Virus record (IMG/VR): IMGVR_UViG_3300023171_000002
Location: 1-44,102 of that record
Source: a virus
Length of the DNA stretch: 44,102 nt
Reading direction: 5' to 3' (one strand)
Shown: one piece after another, positions 6,509 to 13,946 of the stretch
How positions within the stretch are numbered: the first letter of the stretch is position 1
Layout: the number at the start of each line of letters is the position of its first letter
Notes under the pieces: generated by a model
The model's input: only the letters and a program-made list of their open reading frames with translations
Told to the model about the DNA's origin: nothing
The model's database searches: none
Made by a program: the position numbers and the translations under genes

Positions 6509-6566
6509 CAGCGGCCACAACCACCCAACCGGTGATCTGGTCGCTACATCGAAACCTCGGGAGAAG
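6509..6566 (+). repeat. Repeated leader, copy 3
   Basis: The first 46 bases match copy 2 with one mismatch (gatct against gatca). After GAAA the sequence diverges, ending CTCGGGAGAAG before the ATG at 6567. It lies immediately after the stop of the gene at 6306. Confidence 0.85.
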
Positions 6567-6971
6567 ATGATGAGCAAGAGAAACCGCCTGAAGAAAGAAG
6601 CTGAAGTAACCGCAGCATCCAAGCCCTTGTCGCCGTCATCCGGCCTGACACTCGGCTCTCACAAGTTTCCTGCCTTTGATGGCTTGTCGGCAGCGTTCGG
6701 CGCTCGTCTGGCGGACTACCCGAGGATGGAGGCTGTTCCGAAGCAGTTTCAGGAACATTCCGGCCAGTATCAGAACGTCGTCTCTTCGCTGTTTTTCAGG
6801 GGCGGAAAGCTCTCCGACTATGGCCTTGACTTCAAGCCATCGATCGACCGTGCCGCCGCCATGACCGCACTACGCGCCCTTCTCGGGTCGTTTGATCCGA
6901 AGCACGAACACAAGACCGCAGTCGTCGCATGGGCCCTGTCCGAGTGGTGTGATGGAACTCCAATCTCCTAA
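6567..6971 (+). CDS. Hypothetical protein
   Basis: A 134-residue protein following leader copy 3, with GGAGAAG just before two adjacent ATGs (6567, 6570). The N-terminal 25 residues are basic and probably disordered (SKRNRLKKEAEVTAASKP). The remainder appears globular, with DYPRMEAVPKQFQEHSGQYQ and a C-terminal helical section (AAAMTALRALLGSFDPKHEH). I do not recognise a family. It is the largest product of the leader-associated cassette and a good candidate for its functional core. Confidence 0.6.
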   Translation: MMSKRNRLKKEAEVTAASKPLSPSSGLTLGSHKFPAFDGLSAAFGARLADYPRMEAVPKQFQEHSGQYQNVVSSLFFRGGKLSDYGLDFKPSIDRAAAMTALRALLGSFDPKHEHKTAVVAWALSEWCDGTPIS

Positions 6972-6983
6972 CCCCGCAGTACC

Positions 6984-7034
6984 CCTCACCTCACCCATCT
7001 GCTCACTGCATAGAAAGACACAAGGGAGACTGAA
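6984..7034 (+). repeat. Repeated leader, copy 4
   Basis: This copy shares tcacccatctgctcactgca, then tagaaagacacaagggaga, with copy 5, with a single mismatch in the gctcact/ggtcact core. It matches the other branch of the family through the degenerate core GGTCRCTRCATMGAAA. GGGAGA provides the ribosome-binding site for the gene at 7035. Confidence 0.8.
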
Positions 7035-7220
7035 ATGCCGGAGTTGATCGCAGCGGTTCAGAACCTGCTCACGAACAAACAGTCCAAGTACACGGATCGG
7101 AACGGTCGGCGCATCAGCATTCAAGACGAGAACGGCGAACTGATGTGGCTCGTCTCGTTTGACGACATGATCGAAGTCGAAGCCGCCCTGCGCGATGTTC
7201 TCTCCAAAGCCACCTCCTGA
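7035..7220 (+). CDS. Small hypothetical protein
   Basis: A 61-residue protein with GGGAGA 8 nt before its ATG, inside leader copy 4. It begins with a helix (PELIAAVQNLLTNKQSKY), followed by DRNGRRISIQDENGELMWLV and a C-terminal helix (DMIEVEAALRDVLSKATS). The C-terminal KATS is shared with the product ending at 6500. Family unknown; it belongs to the cassette of small, individually led genes. Confidence 0.55.
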   Translation: MPELIAAVQNLLTNKQSKYTDRNGRRISIQDENGELMWLVSFDDMIEVEAALRDVLSKATS

Positions 7221-7274
7221 CCCCACCACCTCACCCATCTGGTCACTGCATAGAAAGACACAAGGGAGAATACG
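7221..7274 (+). repeat. Repeated leader, copy 5
   Basis: This copy begins directly after the TGA at 7220. It carries cacctcacccatctggtcac followed by tgcatagaaagacacaaggg. It is nearly identical to copy 4 and includes the ribosome-binding site for the ATG at 7275. The preceding 12 bp (CAAAGCCACCTC, 7205-7216) are also repeated before copy 3 (6485-6496). Confidence 0.8.
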
Positions 7275-7481
7275 ATGACGAAGACAGTGAAGCGATACGA
7301 CCTGAAGCAGGAAGGCGACTACAGCCAGGTTGAAGGCGTGATGAACGAAGTCAGCAATGGCGATTGGGTCTCTGCCGACGACTACGACACCCTGCAAGAG
7401 GAGGCCTTTCGCCTGCGAAACATCATCATCGACGCGACACTGAACGTCAAGGTGGCGCTTTCGGATCTTTCCGAGGCCTGA
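7275..7481 (+). CDS. Small hypothetical protein
   Basis: A 68-residue protein following leader copy 5, with GGGAGA about 6 nt upstream of the ATG. It opens MTKTVKRYDLKQEGDYSQVE, then continues VMNEVSNGDWVSADDYDTLQ and a C-terminal helix (FRLRNIIIDATLNVKVALS). The phrase W-V-x-A-D-D-Y-D-x-L is common at the N-terminus of small phage coiled-coil accessory proteins, but no function is attached to it. Confidence 0.55.
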   Translation: MTKTVKRYDLKQEGDYSQVEGVMNEVSNGDWVSADDYDTLQEEAFRLRNIIIDATLNVKVALSDLSEA

Positions 7482-7524
7482 CCACCGCTTAGCCCATCCC
7501 ACCAATCTAGCAGGAGTCGGAAAC

Positions 7525-7752
7525 ATGGCAATGGTTCAACCATATCACATCGAAACGGCAGATGGCCTTGTGTGGACCGGAGCCGGCTACTCTTACGATG
7601 ACCTCGACGCGCAATTCTTCGATACCGAGGAAGACGCCCTGTTTGAGATCCACACGCTCGATCTCCAGGAAGTCGTCGTGGAAAGCTACCAGCGGTATTC
7701 CAGCACCTCATTCCCCAAGATTTACGACGCGACGGAGGCTAGAGCAGCATGA
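7525..7752 (+). CDS. Small hypothetical protein
   Basis: A 75-residue protein with AGGAG 9 nt before ATG 7525. The sequence is beta-rich and acidic (MVQPYHIETADGLVWTGAGY, then DAQFFDTEEDALFEIHTLDL). The spacing looks like a small single-domain protein. Its stop overlaps the next start by four bases (ATGA), so from here the rightward genes become a tightly coupled operon, unlike the separately led genes before it. Family unknown. Confidence 0.55.
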   Translation: MAMVQPYHIETADGLVWTGAGYSYDDLDAQFFDTEEDALFEIHTLDLQEVVVESYQRYSSTSFPKIYDATEARAA

Positions 7753-7946
7753 TCACCAACCGCCCACATATCGCCGTAGAAGTCCCCGTGGACACGCTTC
7801 AGGACATTCGCGGATGGGTAGCCCATTGGGAAGAGGACGCCCGTTGCAACCTCGTTCCGACGAGGGAAAGCCTTTCGATCGTTCGCGGGCTGATTGGTGC
7901 CGCGCTCGACCAGCCGCGTGTTTTCCAGTGGGAGGCAGTGGAATGA
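7749..7946 (+). CDS. Small hypothetical protein
   Basis: A 65-residue protein joined by ATGA overlaps to the genes on both sides. It starts MITNRPHIAVEVPVDTLQDI, followed by RGWVAHWEEDARCNLVPTRE and a short helix with GLIGAALDQPRVFQWEAVE. Nothing identifies the family. Coupling to the ASCH-like gene downstream suggests joint production. Confidence 0.5.
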   Translation: MITNRPHIAVEVPVDTLQDIRGWVAHWEEDARCNLVPTRESLSIVRGLIGAALDQPRVFQWEAVE

Positions 7947-8590
7947 CCGACAAACCAATTCTGTTTTCGGCGCCGATGGTCCGCGCCTTGCTCGCCGCGA
8001 CAAAGACGCAGACCCGGCGCGAGATCAAGCCGCGAGGTACGCGTCCGAGCATCTTCAACGGCGGGTGGACTGACAGCTATGTGCTCGACCCCGGCAACGA
8101 GAGCTGGCGGCGGCAGGATATCCGTGTTGCGACCGGCGACCGCTTGTGGGTCAAAGAGACGTGGGCACCGCTGACAGCCGTAACCCACAACGATCCCGGC
8201 ACTCAGGCAATCGCAGACGGCGGTTTCTATCGCGCCGACGAAGGCACGGTTGATGGCGAAGTCTCTAAGTGGAAGCCGTCGATCTTCATGCCCCGGCATG
8301 CATCGCGTCTCACCCTGACCGTCACCGACGTGAAGGTGGAGCGGCTGCAGGATATCAGCGAGGCCGACGCGAAGGCTGAGGGCGCGATCCCATATCATTG
8401 CGCGGCTTCGAAGCTGGACTATTACGGCCCGACCCACGCCATGTGCGGCCAAGATCACCGGGCAGGCTTTTGCCAAATTTGGGAAAAGATCAACGGCATC
8501 GACAGCTGGAACGCAAACCCATGGGTAGTTGCCTACACCTTCACGGTTCAGCGCGGCAATATCGATCAGATTGAGCGGGTGGCGGCATGA
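7943..8590 (+). CDS. ASCH/PUA-like domain phage protein
   Basis: A 215-residue protein starting at ATG 7943 (overlapping TGA 7944-7946). It opens KPILFSAPMVRALLAATKTQ followed by TRREIKPRG, the hallmark of a widespread phage family with an ASCH-type RNA-binding fold, sometimes labelled morphogenetic protein in databases. Further family features are GDRLWVKETWAP near residue 68, the RLTLTVTDVKVERLQDISEA block near residue 125 and the closing WNANPWVVAYTF. The real function of the family is unclear; binding to RNA or modified bases is inferred from the fold. Confidence 0.75.
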   Translation: MTDKPILFSAPMVRALLAATKTQTRREIKPRGTRPSIFNGGWTDSYVLDPGNESWRRQDIRVATGDRLWVKETWAPLTAVTHNDPGTQAIADGGFYRADEGTVDGEVSKWKPSIFMPRHASRLTLTVTDVKVERLQDISEADAKAEGAIPYHCAASKLDYYGPTHAMCGQDHRAGFCQIWEKINGIDSWNANPWVVAYTFTVQRGNIDQIERVAA

Positions 8591-8736
8591 GATACGACCT
8601 CGGCACTATCGCCGGAGCTAATCGCCCGTCCGACATCATGAGTGCGAACCGCAGATATGGATGGGGGCTGTTCTCCATTTTCATGCTCGCTGCCAATCTT
8701 TCTCTGATCATCTTCGCTGTGTGGGGGTGGAGATGA
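8587..8736 (+). CDS. Small single-pass membrane protein (49 aa)
   Basis: A 49-residue ORF whose ATG (8587-8589) overlaps the ASCH-like gene's TGA, and whose TGA (8734-8736) overlaps the next ATG (8733). Two ATGA junctions make it convincing despite its size. Residues about 26-47 (WGLFSIFMLAANLSLIIFAV) form one membrane span after a polar N-terminus. No known family; a membrane accessory role is possible. Confidence 0.6.
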   Translation: MRYDLGTIAGANRPSDIMSANRRYGWGLFSIFMLAANLSLIIFAVWGWR

Positions 8737-8918
8737 CCACAGTAACCCAGATGCGAGAGATTTTTATATTCAGCGCGCAGGGCTGGAAGCGAGATCGATC
8801 CAGAGCCCGCACCGCCGAACAATTCAAGGTAGCCCAAGACCATTTGGAAGCCTGCCGGAAGCAAGTCGAGTTCTGGCGCTCCAGAGAGAAGGAAATCAGC
8901 AATGACAATCGCCGTTAA
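8733..8918 (+). CDS. Small basic helical protein
   Basis: A 61-residue protein starting at ATG 8733 in an ATGA overlap. It is arginine- and lysine-rich with one long helix (TAEQFKVAQDHLEACRKQVE, then FWRSREKEISND). It overlaps the following gene by 17 nt. The composition suggests nucleic-acid or protein binding; it sits directly ahead of the recombination genes. Family not recognised. Confidence 0.5.
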   Translation: MTTVTQMREIFIFSAQGWKRDRSRARTAEQFKVAQDHLEACRKQVEFWRSREKEISNDNRR

Positions 8919-9672
8919 CGAACGCGCCGTGATTGGCGGGAACAATCCGCCCGTGCCGATGACAGCCTTCGACGCGATCAAGATTGATATAGATGATCTA
9001 TGCGAGGAGGCGAACGTCTGGCTGGACGGAGAACAGGTTACTACCCAAGAGCAAGCCGACGCCATCAATACCCTGATCGATCGCATCATGAAAGCGGCCA
9101 ATGCCGCCGACGAACAGCGTGGCATCGAGAAGGAGCCGCACGACACGGCAATTGATGAAATTCAGGGTCGCTACAACAAGCTGATTGCCGGGGTTTTCTC
9201 GAAAAACAAATCAGTCACCGGCAGCGCCAAGCTGGCTATCGACGCAGCAAAGAAGGCCCTCGCTCCCTACCTCTTGAAGCAGGAGCAGGAGCAGGCAGAG
9301 ATTGCCCGTCTTGCCCGCGTCGAAGCTGACCGCCTTCAAGAGCAGGCCCGTGAGGCCATGAGGCAGCGCGATGCAGCCAATCTATCACAGGTGGCTGAAG
9401 CCGAAAGCCTCGTCATCCAGGCTAAGGCAGCGACGAAGTTTGCCGACAAAGCCGAGGGGACCAAGATCCACGCCAGAGGGGAAGGCAGGGCAATAGGCCT
9501 CCGTACTGTCTACCGCGCCGTCATGGACGACAAGAAGCTTGCGGCGTCTTGGGTATGGGTTGATCGCCAGGACGAACTGATAGCCTTCATCCAAGACCTC
9601 GCAGACAAGGCCGTTCGTGGCGGCAAGCATACAATTCCGGGATTTTCCGTCATCGAAGAGAAAGTTTTGTGA
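8902..9672 (+). CDS. Coiled-coil protein of the recombination block
   Basis: A 256-residue protein. After an N-terminal segment (AVIGGNNPPVPMTAFDAIKI, a common opening of phage recombination-associated proteins), the centre is a long coiled coil from about residue 115 to 180 (EQEQAEIARLARVEADRLQE ... AREAMRQRDAANLSQVAEAE). The C-terminal part has WVWVDRQDELIAFIQDLADK, then PGFSVIEEKVL. It is coupled directly to the Rad52-like gene. It may act as an exonuclease partner or end-binding protein, but no catalytic motif is visible. Confidence 0.6.
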   Translation: MTIAVNERAVIGGNNPPVPMTAFDAIKIDIDDLCEEANVWLDGEQVTTQEQADAINTLIDRIMKAANAADEQRGIEKEPHDTAIDEIQGRYNKLIAGVFSKNKSVTGSAKLAIDAAKKALAPYLLKQEQEQAEIARLARVEADRLQEQAREAMRQRDAANLSQVAEAESLVIQAKAATKFADKAEGTKIHARGEGRAIGLRTVYRAVMDDKKLAASWVWVDRQDELIAFIQDLADKAVRGGKHTIPGFSVIEEKVL

Positions 9673-10415
9673 TGTTCGACCAGCTCTCTGCAGAATTCCC
9701 GCGTGATGCCATTAGCTGGCGTGCGCAGTCCGTCACGAAGGACGGCACCAAGGCAATGGCTTTGGCCTATATCGACGCCCGCGATGTTATGGACCGTCTT
9801 GACGAGGTGTGTGGACCGTCTGAATGGCAGGACCGATACGAGTTCCATGGGGCTCGTACCGTTTGCTACCTGTCGATCCGCGTCAATGGTGAATGGATCA
9901 CCAAGGCTGACGGCGCTGGAGACAGTGACGTAGAGGCCGAGAAGGGAGCTATTTCTGATGCTCTGAAGCGTGCCGCAGTCAAATGGGGCATTGGCCGATA
10001 TCTCTACCACCTCAAGTCACCGTGGGTTCCATGCGAAACTTCGGACTACAACGGCAAGAAGCAGTGGAAGAGCTGGACGGCAAGCCCGTGGGATTATGTT
10101 CGCGGCCAGCCACCAGTAGCCAAGAAAGAGCCTGAAGCTCCAAAGGCTACAAGCGCCGCAGAACAAAAGCGCCAGTTGCTGGAAATCGATAAGGATTTGC
10201 TCGACGCCCATTCCGTTTCCGATGTGAAGCGGGTTGCCGACATTTGGCAGACGATTGCCACCCGTGACGGTTGGTCACGAGATTACAAGCTAGCCGCCAA
10301 GGAGAAGTTCGACGCGGCCCGCGCCAGCCTCACCGACACGGTGGACGAAATCGAAAACACCTTCCCCGGTTCTCGCACTGTCGATGACCGTATGCACCCT
10401 CTCAACGCAGGATAA
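9672..10415 (+). CDS. Rad52/Rad22-family single-strand annealing protein
   Basis: A 247-residue recombinase-type annealing protein. It starts at ATG 9672 (the preceding stop shares its A; a GTG at 9669 is the alternative). The N-terminal 140 residues follow the Rad52 fold pattern: SVTKDGTKAMALAYIDARDV, EVCGPSEWQDRYEFHG, a beta segment VCYLSIRVNGEWI, GAGDSDVEAEKGAISDALKR with AAVKWGIGRYLYHL. The variable C-terminal region is helical. It should bind single-stranded DNA and anneal complementary strands in phage recombination and repair. SSB follows 6 nt downstream. Confidence 0.85.
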   Translation: MFDQLSAEFPRDAISWRAQSVTKDGTKAMALAYIDARDVMDRLDEVCGPSEWQDRYEFHGARTVCYLSIRVNGEWITKADGAGDSDVEAEKGAISDALKRAAVKWGIGRYLYHLKSPWVPCETSDYNGKKQWKSWTASPWDYVRGQPPVAKKEPEAPKATSAAEQKRQLLEIDKDLLDAHSVSDVKRVADIWQTIATRDGWSRDYKLAAKEKFDAARASLTDTVDEIENTFPGSRTVDDRMHPLNAG

Positions 10416-10421
10416 ATCATC

Positions 10422-10856
10422 ATGGCCGGCAGTGTTAACAAAGTGATTTTGATCGGAAATGTTTGCGCCGATGTGGAAATTAGGAGGACCCAGAGCGGTT
10501 CGCCTATCGCAAATTTGTCCATCGCCACGAATGAAACATGGCGAGACAAAAATTCGGGCGAGCGCAAGGAGAAGGCTGAATTTCACCGCGTCGTCATCTT
10601 CAACGAAGGCCTGTGCAAGGTGGCTGAGTCCTACCTGAAAAAGGGGAGCAAGGTCTATATCGAAGGCTCCCTCCAGACCCGCAAATGGCAGGATAAGGAC
10701 GGCCAGGATAAGTACTCGACGGAGATTGTACTACAGGGCTTCAACTCCACGCTGACGATGCTGGATGGACCCGGCGACAAGTCGAAAGACAATCATCGAG
10801 CCGATGAACCGGCCAAGTCATTTGCCGAAGACCTTGATGATGAATTGATCTTTTAG
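10422..10856 (+). CDS. ssb: Single-stranded DNA-binding protein
   Basis: A 144-residue SSB with a full OB fold: [80 protein letters not shown] and a final [10 protein letters not shown] strand. A short acidic linker ends in DDELIF, in place of the usual bacterial D-D-D-I-P-F tip; the acidic-hydrophobic character is kept. It coats single-stranded DNA during phage replication and recombination, and sits beside the Rad52-like annealing gene. Confidence 0.93.
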   Translation: MAGSVNKVILIGNVCADVEIRRTQSGSPIANLSIATNETWRDKNSGERKEKAEFHRVVIFNEGLCKVAESYLKKGSKVYIEGSLQTRKWQDKDGQDKYSTEIVLQGFNSTLTMLDGPGDKSKDNHRADEPAKSFAEDLDDELIF

Positions 10857-10865
10857 GAGGCCGTC

Positions 10866-11294
10866 ATGAGCAAGACCGAACATCCGCCCATTTACGTCAT
10901 TCGCCGTGGCGACGTTTTGCAGCCCGAGATGCAGGCCGACGCCGAGATGATCCGCAAGATGAAGCCCGGAGAGCGTATCCGGGTGGATCTCCGCACCGGA
11001 CGGTCTCCGTCAAGGCTCCGGTTCTACTGGCAGCTGCTTAACCGGCTGATCGAAGCTACGGATTGCTGCCCGAATGTCGAAGCCCTTCACAGCGTGATCA
11101 AGCTCGATCTGGGCCATGCAACGCCTGTCCGGCTTCGGAATGGGATGACGGTTCTTGTCCCGTCCAGCATAGCCTTCGACAAGATGACGGAAGAATCCTT
11201 TGCCGAGTATCTGGAGCGGGCAATCGAGTGGATCGGATCTAACTTCGGCGTCACTCCAGACCAACTGATGAACCGTGGGGAGAAGGCAGCATGA
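10866..11294 (+). CDS. DUF1367-like recombination-associated phage protein
   Basis: A 142-residue protein with AGGAGG before its ATG. The centre contains SPSRLRFYWQLLNRLIEATD, then VEALHSVIKLDLGHATPVRL with MTVLVPSSIAFDKMTEESFA and EYLERAIEWIGSNFGV. This order (R-S-x-x-R-x-x-Y-W followed by V-P-x-S-I-A-F-D-x-M) resembles the DUF1367 and NinB-like proteins of phage recombination clusters. The exact activity is unknown. The location after ssb and before a DUF968-like nuclease supports a recombination role. Confidence 0.55.
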   Translation: MSKTEHPPIYVIRRGDVLQPEMQADAEMIRKMKPGERIRVDLRTGRSPSRLRFYWQLLNRLIEATDCCPNVEALHSVIKLDLGHATPVRLRNGMTVLVPSSIAFDKMTEESFAEYLERAIEWIGSNFGVTPDQLMNRGEKAA

Positions 11295-11530
11295 ACAATC
11301 TCGTCCAGTCGCACCTATCGCGTCATCCTAAAGCCAGACCAACCACCATATCGGACAAGATCAAGATCCAGGCCACATGCGAACAGCTACGCTCTGAGAT
11401 TGCTGGCCTACACCATGCCAACGAGTTTCGCGCCCGCGTCAATCACCAGCCGGAAGCTGGGTTGCTTGCTCGCACGGTCAATGTGCTGGGGAAGCTGTTT
11501 AAGGTGCTGGCAGCGAGGTTAGTTCAATGA
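11291..11530 (+). CDS. Small hypothetical protein
   Basis: A 79-residue basic protein coupled by ATGA overlaps on both sides. It has NNLVQSHLSRHPKARPTTIS at the start, a central helix (IQATCEQLRSEIAGLHHANE) and a hydrophobic C-terminal helix (LLARTVNVLGKLFKVLAARL). No motif is recognised. It is probably an accessory factor of the recombination or nucleotide block. Confidence 0.5.
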   Translation: MNNLVQSHLSRHPKARPTTISDKIKIQATCEQLRSEIAGLHHANEFRARVNHQPEAGLLARTVNVLGKLFKVLAARLVQ

Positions 11531-11787
11531 CGAGGATCGTAGCGGTAGCTATCCAATGCGGCGCAACCATTTCCCTGCTTCCGCCTGCCCGTCATCATAC
11601 CATTCTCCAGAGCATGGACCTGATCATGGGCATTGATACGGAGAAGGTTCTGCCGTCTGAGCAAGGGTTTCTCACGGATGAGGGCCGGTTCGTCAATCGC
11701 GTTGAGGCCTTCTACATCGCTTGGAAGGCTGAGCAGTTCTTGAAGCCTTCTAACGGGCCCGAACTCTTTTCGGAGGATCTTTGGTAA
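11527..11787 (+). CDS. Small hypothetical protein
   Basis: An 86-residue protein with an ATGA overlap upstream and a TAATG overlap downstream. It opens MTRIVAVAIQCGATISLLPP, followed by ARHHTILQSMDLIMGIDTEK and QGFLTDEGRFVNRVEAFYIA. The central phrase F-L-T-x-x-G-R-F-V-x-R-x-E-A-x-x-I-A is a frequent signature of small phage accessory proteins of unknown role. No catalytic residues can be assigned. Confidence 0.6.
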   Translation: MTRIVAVAIQCGATISLLPPARHHTILQSMDLIMGIDTEKVLPSEQGFLTDEGRFVNRVEAFYIAWKAEQFLKPSNGPELFSEDLW

Positions 11788-12176
11788 TGGGCTTCCGTAT
11801 CAATCCAGCTATTGCGCCAGACATAACACCGAAGGCCAAGCCGACGAAGAGCAAGGACTATCTTGCGTTCATCCATCTGCTCCCGTGCGTCATCACCGGC
11901 CAATATGAGGTCCAAGCCGCACACCTGTCTATGGCAGCACCAAAGTATGGCCATTACGGACGCGGCAAGGGCAGCAAGGTTTCGGATAGGTGGGTGCTCC
12001 CGCTCTCCCCAGCCAAGCACGCACGCCAGCATGAAATTGGTGAGGACCTGTTTTGGCGCAACGCCGGGATAGACCCACACATCCTGGCGTTAACCATTCA
12101 TGGCCTGTGGACTGATTTGGGCGACGATGCCGAGCCGTTCGCCACTGCCATTATCAATCAAGCGAGGCTTTCATGA
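11787..12176 (+). CDS. DUF968-like (Ref/HNH-type) phage protein
   Basis: A 129-residue protein; start at ATG 11787, with GGAGG 10 nt upstream. It contains a C-V-I-T-G segment, EVQAAHLSMAAPKYGHYGRG, KGSKVSDRWVLPLSPAKHAR and QHEIGEDLFW. The order A-A-H ... D-x-x-x-x-P-L ... H-x-x-x-H matches phage DUF968 proteins, relatives of the RecA-dependent nuclease Ref, with an HNH-like metal site. It may cut DNA in recombination or degrade host DNA. The position in the recombination block agrees. Confidence 0.7.
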   Translation: MGFRINPAIAPDITPKAKPTKSKDYLAFIHLLPCVITGQYEVQAAHLSMAAPKYGHYGRGKGSKVSDRWVLPLSPAKHARQHEIGEDLFWRNAGIDPHILALTIHGLWTDLGDDAEPFATAIINQARLS

Positions 12177-12928
12177 CCCAGCAAGAACACGGATCTGTCG
12201 CCATGGGCGATAGCACACTGCAATCCCGCGTCCAGCCTTGGATGATGGCCTGTTTTGGGCCTGAGATTTCCGCCGACCGGCTTGAACGGAACGATCGGTT
12301 CATTGAGGAAGCTTTGGAGTTGGTACAGGCCAGCGATTACCCGAAAGAGCGGGCGCTTGCTCTGGTCGATTACGTCTATGGCCGAGACCAAGGCGAGATC
12401 AATCAGGAAGTTGGCGGGGTTATGATCACGCTGGCCGCTCATTGCCTCGCCCACGGCGTTGATATGCATGAGGCAGGCGAAACGGAACTGGCCCGTATCT
12501 GGACAAAGGTTGATGCTATCCGAGCAAAGCAGGCCGCAAAGCCGACAGGATCAGCCTTGCCGGTCTCCGCTCCCCAGCCCGCCCATGGTACGTCCGCAAC
12601 GGAGCGGGTGACCTCGGATCAGCCGGTATTGTTCGGCCTTGAAGCGCAAGGTCATATTCCCACCGTCGAGGCCGCTCTTTCTGAAGGCACAGATTGGCAG
12701 CAGATAGGCCGACGCATCGGATGGGACGGTGAAACTGCGAGGCAATACTACGAGCGCCACCTTGCTCGTTCCGCCCTCGCCACCCCCACACCGAATGAGG
12801 TGCCAAGCAACCAGCATGAGTTTGTCCCTGATCAGAAATATCCATGGTTCTGCGCCCACTGTGGCTACGTTCCTCATGAGCCGTTGATGCATTTCTCCAC
12901 TCCCACACCAAAGGAGGAGTGCAAGTGA
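12173..12928 (+). CDS. MazG-like NTP pyrophosphohydrolase fused to HTH and zinc-ribbon segments
   Basis: A 251-residue fusion. Residues about 20-125 are an all-alpha NTP-PPase (MazG-like) domain: RNDRFIEEALELVQASDYPK, LVDYVYGRDQGEINQEVGGV and MITLAAHCLAHGVDMHEAGE, with the acidic E-E-x-x-E and E-x-x-x-x-x-x-D type residues. Such enzymes hydrolyse (d)NTPs and can lower alarmone or unwanted nucleotide levels. After a proline/serine linker, residues about 180-205 (TDWQQIGRRIGWDGETARQY) look like a helix-turn-helix. The C-terminus has FCAHCGYVPHE, a half zinc ribbon. The fusion is unusual; nucleic-acid targeting by the tail is inference. Confidence 0.7.
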   Translation: MTQQEHGSVAMGDSTLQSRVQPWMMACFGPEISADRLERNDRFIEEALELVQASDYPKERALALVDYVYGRDQGEINQEVGGVMITLAAHCLAHGVDMHEAGETELARIWTKVDAIRAKQAAKPTGSALPVSAPQPAHGTSATERVTSDQPVLFGLEAQGHIPTVEAALSEGTDWQQIGRRIGWDGETARQYYERHLARSALATPTPNEVPSNQHEFVPDQKYPWFCAHCGYVPHEPLMHFSTPTPKEECK

Positions 12929-13731
12929 TCAAGATTAATAGCGAACAGACGGCCTATAATATCGGCTATGACAATCCGGCGCTTCCATACAGGGGAAATT
13001 TTCTGTCACCTCACATGGTGATTTCTAACGCCTATTATTGCGGTCAAGCCGATGCGCAAAATCACGCGCCCAGAGCATCTGATTTTAGACTGGATGACTA
13101 CGATTTCCCAAGCTGCGAAAGGAAGTCTCCGGTTCCCGTCGCACCCGATGCCCGCTCCATCATCGATGAGCATAAGAACTACGAGCGCGAAATCGCGTCC
13201 CTGCAATACCGACTGGAAGAAGCCGAAAGCCACTTGGCAAGGCTATCCGTGCAGGAGTTCCCCGAAGATGTAATGCAGGTTGCCGCGCAGTCATGCCGAG
13301 ATGCCTACTACTCCCCCACAAATTTTGATGGGACTCCCTCTATAGTCTGCAAGGCTGTAGCCAGAGCCGTTCTTGCCGAGCGCCAAAAATGGAGCGCCCT
13401 CGCCCAGCAGCCTATATCCGTGCAGGCGCCTGTAGCCTGGCGATATAAAAGGACGGAGTGGGGCGAAGAGTTCTGGCATTGCTCCGCCTGTGAACCGCGC
13501 ACAAAGGAAGAAAGAGAGAGATGGGAACCCCTCTACACCGCTCCAACAGTCGGAGGTGGTCCAGAATTAAACCCAATAGAGACAGCCGCCGAAAAGGCAA
13601 TCCATTATTACAACGGGTTAGGAGACGGATACCCAAGCGTGACGGTGGTCTTCAATTGTATCGAAGATGCTGAACCTTTTCGCTCCGCAATCGAAAAATT
13701 CGTAACCCGATACGTAGGAGCGTCCAAATGA
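12925..13731 (+). CDS. Hypothetical coiled-coil accessory protein
   Basis: A 268-residue protein. The start is set at GTG 12925 (overlapping TGA 12926-12928) because AAGGAGG ends 7 nt upstream; another GTG at 12919 is too close to it. The N-terminal part is YNIGYDNPALPYRGNF and related aromatic segments. A short coiled coil (REIASLQYRLEEAESHLARL) lies at about residues 85-110. The region APVAWRYKRTEW ... WEPLYTAPT matches the recurring ending of modular phage early proteins, and a further helical piece follows. It looks like a mosaic of accessory modules with no known activity. Confidence 0.55.
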   Translation: MIKINSEQTAYNIGYDNPALPYRGNFLSPHMVISNAYYCGQADAQNHAPRASDFRLDDYDFPSCERKSPVPVAPDARSIIDEHKNYEREIASLQYRLEEAESHLARLSVQEFPEDVMQVAAQSCRDAYYSPTNFDGTPSIVCKAVARAVLAERQKWSALAQQPISVQAPVAWRYKRTEWGEEFWHCSACEPRTKEERERWEPLYTAPTVGGGPELNPIETAAEKAIHYYNGLGDGYPSVTVVFNCIEDAEPFRSAIEKFVTRYVGASK

Positions 13732-13946
13732 CCGAGATGATTGAACGGGTTGCGCAGGCGATCTTGAGAGAGAAGCAGAATAACCGGTCTGCATTCCCGT
13801 GTAACCTAGATTTGGCACGTGCCGCCATCGAAGCCATGCGAGTTCCCACAAAAGCCATGGAAGATGTCGCACGATCAACAGCAGATCCATGGTGTGAGAG
13901 TTGGCCGCTAATGATCGACGCCGCTCTCAGGGAGACGGAAGAATGA
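13728..13946 (+). CDS. Small helical hypothetical protein
   Basis: A 72-residue protein joined by ATGA overlaps on both sides. It is helical: TEMIERVAQAILREKQNNRS, LDLARAAIEAMRVPTKAMED and a closing MIDAALRETEE. The pattern I-E-R-V-A-x-A-I ... A-R-A-A-I-E-A-M is a widespread small phage and prophage helical module of unknown function, often paired with the type of protein encoded next. Confidence 0.6.
   Translation: MTEMIERVAQAILREKQNNRSAFPCNLDLARAAIEAMRVPTKAMEDVARSTADPWCESWPLMIDAALRETEE

Noticed and set aside
5606-7274. CRISPR array
   Set aside because: The repeats are 30-70 bp apart from genes of 180-400 bp, contain ribosome-binding sites and are not regularly spaced; no cas genes are present.
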